A stretch of DNA of 64,000 nt, taken from Maniola hyperantus (taxonomy: Eukaryota > Arthropoda > Insecta > Lepidoptera > Nymphalidae). Below the pieces are notes generated by a model. It was not told where the DNA came from. It saw only the letters and a list, made by a program, of their open reading frames with translations, and made no database searches. Both the position numbers and the translations under genes were made by a program. This document shows positions 55,340-64,000 of the stretch, piece by piece (the first letter of the stretch is position 1; each line of letters starts with the position of its first letter). The stretch covers positions 3,038,001-3,102,000 of the forward strand of contig NC_048555.1 of assembly GCF_902806685.2 (NCBI RefSeq), written 5' to 3'.

Positions 55340-56114
55340 ACATTCCTAAGCATTGCCCATAGGATAAATTTTTCCGACAAACTATCGTGATACGAGTAGG
55401 TACCTATAGTAGGTACACGACAGGTCGAGATGGCAATCGGGGTAGCTATAGTATAGCGGATAACCTAGAGGTAGATAGATACCTATAGCGCTGCCTGTAG
55501 CCTACCTATGTATAGCGCTGTTAGTATTAAAGTAACGGAAGGTAGGTTGTTGATTAGCTAAACGTGCGGTAATCCGTCAAAGCGCAACTCGGCGCAAACA
55601 TTTCCATTTGCAAGATAAGCATGCGGGCCTCGTGCCTCGCTGCCGCTATGAGATTAGGTATCCTTGCATAGCCAAACCAAAATGTGTGCCTGTAGTATAC
55701 CTAGTGGATAACCTAAGTATAGATACCTAGGTACCTATTAAGTTGCACCTACTTATTTTAAAAGACGTCGTCGCACGGAAGTTGCATTTAGACAGTTTGT
55801 AGGGGGTTTTCAACATCAATATGGTTTGTCTAGTATAGGTACCTTTACTAACTTATTTAGTTATAATTGTTGTAGGTAAACACGGAACTGCATTTGGCCT
55901 AGGAGGCTGATGTCTAAGCCACTAGCCTCTCGCTGCTTCTATGTACCTACCTATACTTGCTTCTTTCTGTACCTAGGCAAGTAGGAACCTACTAAGTAGG
56001 TATGCACTCGTACAAAATCGATGAAGAAAACGGCGAATTACCACCTACTTACCGTCAGAGATATTCTAAGTCATTAAAGTCTACTTTTGGAGAGTACCTA
56101 CTTAATATATATAA
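55340..56114. other. intergenic, nothing recognised
   Basis: Contains a half copy of the GC-rich palindrome end (CGACAGGTCGAGATGGCAAT near 55418) and many GTAGGTA runs. Confidence 0.45.
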
Positions 56115-57764
56115 TACTAGCTGATCCCCGCGGCTTCGCCCGCGTAGATTTAGGTTTTTAAAGATCCCGTATAGCCTATGTCACTCAGGAATAATGTAGC
56201 TTTCTACTGGTGAAAGAATTTTTAAAATCGGTTCAGTAGTTCTAAAGATTACCCCCTACAAACAAACTTAACGACATTACCTCTTTATATAATATAAAGA
56301 TTACCCCCTACAAACAAACTTAACGACATTACCTCTTTATATAATATATAATAAATACAACGGGCCGTGCAGCAGAAATCGTAATATTTTAATTTCGCCA
56401 TAACTTCAAAACCAAACGTCCAATTTTAATCATTCAAAGACCAAATATTATCTCCATAAACTGTTCTTAGTGATGAAATCATTTATTTTGATAAGGATTA
56501 ATAGCATGAGTAAAATAAACGCGTTTAAATGTAGTCCAAAAAAAATTCAAGATTTTTAAATAAAAAAATGGTTGCTGTGCCTCACTCGACATAGATGGGT
56601 ATAGTGTGTCGCGGACTTTTTTGTAGATATTTATAAGATCTACAATTAATTAGAACATTTTATGGTTCTATCTTTTATAGTTTAGGCAGCGTACGCAAAA
56701 TAAGTAACTTTTCTGGTTGATTTTTTACACCTTGTGTCCGAAAAACCCAAATATCTTACGGAACCCTATTTTTTTCCAAAATAAAATATAGCCTATGTTA
56801 CTCGTGGATAATGTAGCTTTCGAATGGTGAAAGAATTTTTAAAATCGGTCCAGTAGTTTTTGAGCCTATTCAGTACAAACAAACAAACAAACAAACAAAC
56901 AAACAAAGTTTTCCTCTTTATAATATTAGTGTAGACTAGCTGATCCCCGCGGCTTCGCCCGCGTAGATTTAGGTTTTTAAAGATCCCGTATAGCCTATGT
57001 CACTCAGGAATAATGTAGCTTTCTACTGGTGAAAGAATTTTTAAAATCGGTTCAGTAGTTCTAAAGATTACCCCCTACAAACAAACTTAACGACATTACC
57101 TCTTTATATAATACAACGGGCCGTGCAGCAGAAATCGTAATATTTTAATTTCGCCATAACTTCAAAACCAAACGTCCAATTTTAATCATTCAAAGACCAA
57201 ATATTATCTCCATAAACTGTTCTTAGTGATGAAATCATTTATTTTGATAAGGATTAATAGCATGAGTAAAATAAACGCGTTTAAATGTAGTCCAAAAAAA
57301 TTCAAGATTTTTAAATAAAAAATGGTTGCTGTGCCTCACTCGACATAGATGGGTATAGTGTGTCGCGGACTTTTTTGTAGATATTTATAAGATCTACAAT
57401 TAATTAGAACATTTTATGGTTCTATCTTTTATAGTTTAGGCAGCGTACGCAAAATAAGTAACTTTTCTGGTTGATTTTTTACACCTTGTGTCCGAAAAAC
57501 CCAAATATCTTACGGAACCCTATTTTTTTCCAAAATAAATATAGCCTATGTTACTCGTGGATAATGTAGCTTTCGAATGGTGAAAGAATTTTTAAAATCG
57601 GTCCAGTAGTTTTTGAGCCTATTCAGTACAAACAAACAAACAAACAAACAAACAAACAAACAAACAAACAAACAAACAAACAAACAAACAAACAAACAAA
57701 CAAACAAAGTTTTCCTCTTTATAATATTAGTGTAGACAACGGGCCGTGCAGCAGAAATCGTAAT

Positions 57765-59969
57765 TTTTATTTTTTATTTTATTTTTTATTTTATTTTATT
57801 TTATTTTATTTTATTAGATATGCCAACGATAAATTGTAACAACATTCACAAATATTAAAAACATGTCACAAACAATTCCAGTCCTACTACAATCATCAAT
57901 TATAGGCATATACAGCATTACATAAGTCTCCGATTGTGTTAACAATAAGCTACCTACATTACAAACTTTTAACATTAACCACTAATTAATAAATATAATC
58001 TACAGCTAAATTAATAGATACAATTGCTTAATTAATTAAATTAGGTAAGAGTCAGATAACGATAACAATTTAAGGATTAAAGATTACGACAATGTCAGCT
58101 CATTCATGGAGTACAATTTTTTCTTAAATTTAATTAGAGAATCGTGGAAGATATCAATGTCAGTGTATGTTAAGTTATTGTAAGAGTTCATTAATCGATT
58201 TGAAGGGGCAAATTTTCCTAGATTACTTTTGGAAAAATGGGGCAAGAAAGTTTTATTTACAGGAAGTCTAGGAGGTCGTCGTGGGACATGGATGTTTATC
58301 AGGTTCAATAGGTCAGGGGAATCCAGAGTGTTGTGGACAATTTTGTGCAGAGTTATTAAGTCCGACATAAGCCTGCGTTTTTCCAGGGATTGGATTTTAA
58401 AGTGTTTCATTCGTATTTCGTAATCGGCGCGATATGGACATGACTTATCTTTGAAGGCCAGGTACCTTGTGAAGGAACGCTGAATTCGCTCTATTCTTGC
58501 CGTATGAGTTTTGTAATGCGGATTCCATGCTGGGACTGCATATTCTAAGATACTGCGGGTCAGTGCATTAAATATTTTTATAATGCAATTGGTACTTCTG
58601 AGATCGTTGGTATTGCGTTTAATGAAACCCAGCAACTTCCACGCTCGGGTTGTTATGCGGTCAATATGTTCTTTGAGTGTAAGCTTACTATCGATCATGA
58701 CACCGAGATCACGGATGACTGCAACCTCTTCAAGCTGTTGCTTATGGATAAAATAATGAGTTCTTACAGTGTTCTTTTTGCGCGTGAATTTAATGTGTGC
58801 GCATTTTGAGACGTTTAGAGTCATTCTATTCTTAGTACACCAGTCCTCAATAGAGTTCAGATCCTTTTGTAGTAGGTGACTATCTTCGATAGAGTAGATT
58901 TCTCGATAAAGCTTAAGATCATCGGCAAATATAGAGCACTTACTATAGCGTATAATATTGGTTATATCGTTAATAAATAACAAAAACAGTAATGGTCCCA
59001 AGTGTGAACCTTGGGGCACTCCGGATGTTGCAGTGAAGGGATCAGAGGTGAAACCCTTCACTACTACCCTCAAGACTCTATTAGCAAGGTAAGATCTAAA
59101 CCAAGATAGCAAGGGGTCGTGGATCCCGTACCCACATAGTTTTAAAATAAGGATGTTGTGGTCTACTTTATCAAATGCACTGCTGAAATCGGTATATATT
59201 GAGTCGACTTGTTGTTTGTTATCCACACACTTGGAAATGTACGAAATATAACCGACCAGATTGGAAACTGTGGACCTGTTTCGACAAAAACCATGTTGGT
59301 CAGCTGATATAATGCTCTTCGAATAGTGAGACAGAATTGGACATACTAAGCTTTCAAAAACTTTTGAGAATGTATTTAGCATAGAAATGGGTCGGTAATT
59401 TTGGACATTATTTTTGTCCCCTTTCTTAAAAATGGGGAGAATGTTGGCCGACTTCCAAAGGTCGGGGAAGGTTGAGGTTGCTAACGAGTTGTTGAAAATC
59501 ATTTTTAAGGGTAAAGTAAGGTACTTGTAGGTCTTTTTTATAAAGATTGGGGGTATCCCGTCAGGTCCGGCTCCCTTGCTAGGATCCAAAGATTTGAGAG
59601 CCTTACTAATCTCGCGTTCAGATATATGTATGTTAGAGAGCGACTTCTGTGAAGAGTGGTCCGCAAAGTTTACTAACCGGTTAGGTGTTGGATCAGTGAA
59701 CAGGGACGAGAATTGCTTCGCAAACAGGTTGCAGATGTCTTTACCAGAATTGGCCGTACTACCATTGAGCGTCATGTCGGAGGGAATTTCAGAGGAAGAA
59801 ACATTACGTTCTTTCACGTAAGACCAGAACATTTTAGGTTCGCGCGAGATGGAGTTCTCAGTTCTTGCTATATAGTTCAAATAACAGGATTTGGTTAGGG
59901 CTTCAACTCTGGTTTTGGCCAGTGAGAACTCAAGGTAGTCTCTTGGATTGTTGTAGAGTTTCAGACTTT
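57765..59969 (-). mobile_element. 5'-truncated LINE with (TAAAA)n tail
   Basis: Inserted in a family D unit: the unit sequence CGTAATATTTTAATTT is split, with TAAT present at both junctions (57761-57764 and 59970-59973). The 3' end is a (TAAAA)-type tandem tail rather than plain poly(A), seen as TTTTA repeats at 57765-57815. The endonuclease and ORF1 are missing. Confidence 0.75.
58084..59967 (-). pseudogene. LINE reverse transcriptase, N-terminally truncated
   Basis: Open frame of about 627 codons running from the truncation point (KLYNNPRDYLEFSLAKTRVE) to a stop at 58084; there is no proper start codon. Counting from the TTG at 59880, reverse transcriptase blocks are SLDPSKGAGPDGIP (97-110), NYRPISMLNTFSKVFE (161-176), DFSSAFDKVDH (231-241), SGVPQGSHLGPLLF (286-299) and FADD (318-321), with catalytic aspartates intact. 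The C-terminus DIFHDSLIKFKKKL resembles the fragment at 30876-31353. The protein belongs to the jockey/CR1 group; a finer clade is not decided. No stops or shifts, so the insertion is recent, but without a promoter, start or endonuclease it cannot move by itself. Confidence 0.8.
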
Positions 59970-60549
59970 TAATATTTTAATTTCGCCATAACTTCAAAAC
60001 CAAACGTCCAATTTTAATCATTCAAAGACCAAATATTATCTCCATAAACTGTTCTTAGTGATGAAATCATTTATTTTGATAAGGATTAATAGCATGAGTA
60101 AAATAAACGCGTTTAAATGTAGTCCAAAAAAAATTCAAGATTTTTAAATAAAAAAATGGTTGCTGTGCCTCACTCGACATAGATGGGTATAGTGTGTCGC
60201 GGACTTTTTTGTAGATATTTATAAGATCTACAATTAATTAGAACATTTTATGGTTCTATCTTTTATAGTTTAGGCAGCGTACGCAAAATAAGTAACTTTT
60301 CTGGTTGATTTTTTACACCTTGTGTCCGAAAAACCCAAATATCTTACGGAACCCTATTTTTTTCCAAAATAAAATATAGCCTATGTTACTCGTGGATAAT
60401 GTAGCTTTCGAATGGTGAAAGAATTTTTAAAATCGGTCCAGTAGTTTTTGAGCCTATTCAGTACAAACAAACAAACAAACAAACAAACAAACAAACAAAC
60501 AAACAAACAAACAAACAAAGTTTTCCTCTTTATAATATTAATAGTGTAG

Positions 60550-61846
60550 ATAAATATAATAAACCCTTGATATACTAGTATGTCTTAATGTTTTGAAAAA
60601 GATTTTTAAAAATTAATTTATTGAAGAAATAAAAGACTAATTGGTCGAATGAATGTGGGTGAACTATCTTCATCGAATGGCAAAACCCGCCAAAAATTAC
60701 TTACACAATAAGTTGAACTTCACTGACGCTATCAATGATATTAGAAGAAAAACTTGTAAACCTAATATCATTGGACGCTATAGGTAGGTATAAATCGCGG
60801 CTTGATAGGGCAAGGTACCAGCCTATCACACCGGCAAAGCCGTATAGCGTTCTGTTTCAGGATTCCTTCGTTTTACTAGCTTACGGCATAGATTAATATG
60901 TATACCTGAAAGCTTACGGGTCGAACGAATATTGTACCTACCTAAGTCTCATTCTATTTCCCTAATGAACCGAGAGAATTTGAATAAAGAACACTTTCAA
61001 TGCCTTTGATACCTTCCGTCCAGTATATTTTAGCATTCCTGGGATTTCTCTTTCCTAAAGGCTAAACGCCACCCATAAAGGAAATAAACTACATATTATT
61101 TCAAAAAATAAAATTTACCGCCTTACAGCGCCATCTATAATGGAAAGTAAAATTACGAAGTAAAGCGCCATCTGTTGAGCAGTAGTTTAACTACTTAGCA
61201 CTGTTATGAATAGAAGAATTCATAATAGTTTGATACAGTTCGCATAGATGGCACTTAGCTTGAGCTATGTATTTTCGATCATAGAAGCTAGATGTCGCTA
61301 TTCTTAATAATTAAAATTGTAGCTGGCAAACGACTTCAGCTAATTTTTTTGTAGGGCCAGTGAAGACTGAAAAAATCGAGCGAGTGCACCGATTTACATA
61401 GGTTATTGAAAGTATTTTTATAAGGTTTCAGTCAAAAGTTGCAGTACCTACCAGTAGGTCTTAATTTTAATGAACATACCTAGATAGGTATGAATAGGTA
61501 TAGGTACATATTTTAATTTTTTAAGGTGTAAAGCCGTACATATTAGTTAGTACCTATTTGTGATCTTTATTTCTTCATGTTTGTTTTTCGGTTTTTTTCT
61601 GTACGTTTGATTGGTGTTGTATACCTAACTGTAAACTGTGCGCTATGATCCCAAATAAAAGATTATTTATTTATTTATTTTATTTTATTTAGCTTACTTA
61701 TTTATGTTCACTAATATAGACCATAATTAGCCTATTTACACGTAGGTACCTAAATAACATTTTGAGGGGCAGGTAAATAGAAGAATTTTGACGAGTTCAA
61801 AATATCTTAAATAAAAGTGACAGATTTTGGTAAGTGATTCAGTAAA
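60550..61846. other. intergenic, nothing recognised as a gene
   Basis: Contains a cluster of GCGCCATCT-like motifs (61128, 61165, inverted 61246 and 61290) and AT-rich DNA ending in TTTATTTATTTATTT (about 61665). Confidence 0.4.
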
Positions 61847-62291
61847 AAAACTGGCCAAGTGCGAGTTAGGCTCGCGCACCGAGGGTTCCGTACTACAGCC
61901 GTATTTTTTCCACATTTTGCACGATAATTCAAAAACTATTATGCATAAAAATAAATGAAAATCTGTTTTAGAATGCACAGGTGAAGCCCTTTCATAATAT
62001 TATGATACCCCACTTGATATAATATTATTGTTATCTTACTTCGAAAATTTAAATTACTAGGTACTTAATTATTAGTTCATGACCACAATTTAATTTTTTT
62101 TGTGTGGTGCAACCACAGATTCACAGTATTCAGATTTTTCCCCTTACGTCTGCTATAAGACCTACCTATCTGCCACATGATTCTAGATCAACGGGAAGTA
62201 ACCCTGTAGGTTCCTTGACAGACCGACAGACAGACAACAAAGTGATCCTATAAGGGTTCCGTATTTCCTTTTGAGGTACGGAACTCTAAAA
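61847..62291 (-). repeat. family B, full length
   Basis: AACTGGCCAAGTGCGAGTTA to GGTACGGAACTCTAAAAA with a short (CAGA)n. Confidence 0.7.
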
Positions 62292-62990
62292 ACGTGGAAT
62301 GGCATCCGATCTAATAATAAAAGTAAATAGTGAAATACCCAACCTTTAAAGTATAAAGGAAAAAGGGTCCACAGGTGTTCCTCAAAAGATGTTCAAAGCT
62401 ACCGATTACTACTCGAGCGGCATGCCTTTGCCTTATAAAATAAAATAAAATTAAGACCTCTTTGTCACATTGAATCTCCACTGCCCTTTATCAAACGTTA
62501 CAAGTCTACAAGCTCGTGACAAGCTCACAAGTTACATGTTACAAGAACTTTTATACAAGTTATTGTAAATTACGTTAATCAATTAATAATTTCCCAAGAC
62601 TTGTGGATTGTATAAACTTGTATTTTTAATTTACAAGAAGTAGGTACCTAAGGACCCTAAGGTATATGTTGGTAAGATAGCAATTACGATACTAGAGGTA
62701 TTTACTTACTATACTTACTCAAGTTAGGTACTTCTCACGTTCGGTTTTTTTTAATCCCGTCCAAACCCCCTTTATTCTTGGGGATAAAAGGTTGCCTATA
62801 TAAATTTCCGGTAGGTAGGTACCTACCTATGCAATGCAAGCTACCTCTGTACCATACCAAATTTCATATGGGTCTAAATGACAAGATATGACCAAGCGAA
62901 CAAAATTTTTCCCGTCCGCTATCTGCAAGGCCCCTCAGCGTTGCTCTACCTACATTTATTGCACAACTGTTATAATATTATATGTACAGT
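62292..62990. other. intergenic, diverged repeat scraps
   Basis: 62740-62880 resembles a worn family A-like element (GGGGATAAAAGGTTGCCTAT, CCATACCAAATTTCATATGG). Otherwise nothing. Confidence 0.4.
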
Positions 62991-62999
62991 GTATATAAA

Positions 63000-63293
63000 T
63001 ATCGAAATTGTACCCATAGTCGTGGCCCGAGCCCGTGTGTTGGTGTTGGGCCATGGCTCCATGAAACGCGTCGTCGAGTGGAGCGCAAGCGCAGTGTGTC
63101 GCGCAGCGGCCAGCGCTGAGCGCAGCGCAGTCGTGCGACGTGCAGTCGACGCGCGCATGCGCTCAGCGTTTGACGTGTGTTGTGTACGACAGATTCACGA
63201 TTAGTAGTGCTTGACGTTTCGTAACATTTGTGTAACAGTTTTTCAGTGAATTTTCCCATTTCTCATCTATTTTGAACAATAAATAATCACAAA
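63000..63293 (+). promoter_or_regulatory. CpG-rich promoter/5' UTR of a host gene
   Basis: A sharp rise in CpG (63060-63185, e.g. GAGCGCAAGCGCAGTGTGTC) precedes the ATG at 63294. Initiator-like TCAGT occurs at 63243. A long ORF through this part on the plus strand is most likely a by-product of base composition. Confidence 0.45.
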
Positions 63294-63405
63294 ATGGAGA
63301 GAAACGAACGTAAAACAAACTCTCGTGCCCATTCGATTACAATCGACCGTGATTCGAAGTTTATATTGCGAAAAGTTCTTATGGATTTCGCGATACTTTT
63401 TATCG
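63294..63405 (+). CDS. first coding exon of an unidentified host gene (possibly PAP2/wunen-like)
   Basis: ATG in a good context (CACAAAATGG) opens 37 codons, MERNERKTNSRAHSIT through KFILRKVLMDFAILFI, plus one base. It then meets a consensus splice donor, GGTGAGT, with GT at 63406-63407 (phase 1). The product starts basic and polar and turns hydrophobic (VLMDFAILFI), like the beginning of a first membrane helix. Arthropod lipid phosphate phosphatases of the wunen type have a similar basic N-terminus running into LLDF-like hydrophobic sequence, so that is my guess, but 37 residues cannot prove it. The remaining exons lie beyond the window. Confidence 0.5.
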
Positions 63406-64000
63406 GTGAGTATTTTGGTGATTTTATTATTTAAAATGTCATGAATTTTTAATGAAAAACGTAGTACATTTTACCGTCTTTATTTAACGACTTCATTCAG
63501 CACTGAAAAAAATGTTTTACAGCTATAAACAGCAGTTAACCTTTCTTCCTAGTTTCCTGTAGTGCGGTGACATTGATTCTAATTCAAGGCCGTTTCCAAC
63601 ATAATAGTAAAATGAATAGGTAGATAACGTTCTGTTCTAAATTCAACGGATGCAATTCGCGAAAAAGTAGAACGGAATAAGTGCCTGTTTTTGTTATCAG
63701 CTTATCAGTCGAAGTTATCAAAACTACAGAAAATTAACTATTTAACATAGTATGCTATCAGCACAGATATCAGTACCTACCGACAAAATAAACCGACAGT
63801 CGACACTATGTTCCCTCTGAAATCCTAAATAGGTACTAACCTACAACAATTTATTTCTCTATATTTTTACTACGGCTACCTACCCATTGGGCATAGCGTA
63901 TGTACGTATACCTAGGTACCTGCCTACCTTGTTAGCAAAACACCTTCTAGGCACTTATAGGCTTATAACTAGGTACCTAGGTACCTATTTAGTTTTTGTT
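63406..64000 (+). other. presumed intron 1 of the gene at 63294
   Basis: Starts GTGAGTATTTTGG. The rest is AT-rich with TACCTACC runs. No second exon is recognisable before the window ends. Confidence 0.45.

Larger units (their letters stand above)
56117..60549 (+). repeat. family D array, locus 2, interrupted by a LINE
   Basis: Order: head (56117-56294), duplicated 54-bp end of the head (to about 56348), unit (56358-56935), head again (56937-57112), unit (57114-57737), and a third unit split into 57738-57764 and 59970-60549 by the LINE. Units match those at 37088-38277 almost base for base by eye; the (AAAC)n tract varies most (about 80 bp at 57628-57707). Confidence 0.8.

Noticed and set aside
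57628..57707. (AAAC)n tract resembling a repeat-spacer array
   Set aside because: Simple tetranucleotide repeat with no spacers; not a CRISPR array, and the context is a eukaryotic genome.
62878..63259. ORFs of 62-108 codons on both strands in the CpG-rich patch
   Set aside because: Base-composition artefacts over a probable promoter/5' UTR; the start at 63294 with a splice donor is better supported.

Overview
The window looks like a nuclear chromosome of a moth or butterfly (Lepidoptera). It is AT-rich and intron/intergene dominated. It is peppered with short GTAGGTA/TACCTAC runs and built largely from interspersed repeats of a lepidopteran style: elements beginning CTAGCTGATGCCCGCGACTT, elements with a GGGTTCCGTAC inverted pair, RTE-type LINE 3' ends with (GATGAT)n tails, tRNA-derived SINEs and small palindromic MITEs. 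Species cannot be told from the sequence. Repeat family names A-D below are my own labels.

Only two host genes can be supported. The first is an intronless forkhead transcription factor of the FoxD class (minus strand, 50250-51140), with a complete forkhead domain and a C-terminal Groucho-type eh1 motif. It sits in a comparatively repeat-poor stretch of about 6 kb (48.9-55 kb), as expected for a developmental regulator with its own control DNA. The second is a probable first exon at the right edge (ATG 63294, splice donor GTGAGT at 63406), preceded by a CpG-rich leader; its product is uncertain.

The rest is mobile DNA. At 5787-10262 lies a full-length, apparently intact jockey-clade retrotransposon on the minus strand. 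It has a Gag-like ORF1 with three zinc knuckles, an endonuclease-reverse transcriptase ORF2 overlapping it by ATGA, a poly(A) tail and a perfect 10-bp target duplication. At 57765-59969 a 5'-truncated reverse-transcriptase LINE with a (TAAAA)n tail has landed inside the third unit of a repeat array of about 595-bp units (56117-60549); related units recur 19 kb away (36711-38277). Other retroelement remains are a degenerate RTE reverse transcriptase (13.8-14.4 kb), a CCHC/endonuclease-like LINE tail with one nonsense codon (41293-41991), and many RTE 3' ends, one of which (39604-39949) carries an internal inversion typical of twin priming.

Layout: 0.18-5.5 kb, mixed repeat fragments; 5.8-10.3 kb, jockey element; 10.5-12.9 kb, repeats and unique DNA; 12.93-15.85 kb, a candidate DNA transposon with mirrored subterminal motifs, invaded by RTE debris; 17.06-18.38 kb, a degenerate tandem array; 19-22 kb, family A repeats and hairpins; 23-34.8 kb, MITEs, SINEs, families A-C and LINE tails; 36-46.9 kb, array, RTE tails and MITEs; 47-48.9 kb, repeats; 49-55 kb, the FoxD locus; 55-62.3 kb, MITE, repeat array plus LINE, family B; 63.0-64.0 kb, start of a second host gene. 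I found no CRISPR array, rRNA or functional tRNA. No wholly new system is demonstrated; the best candidates for undescribed structure are the 2.9-kb element with mirrored motifs, the ~595-bp array family and the tandem array at 17-18.4 kb.
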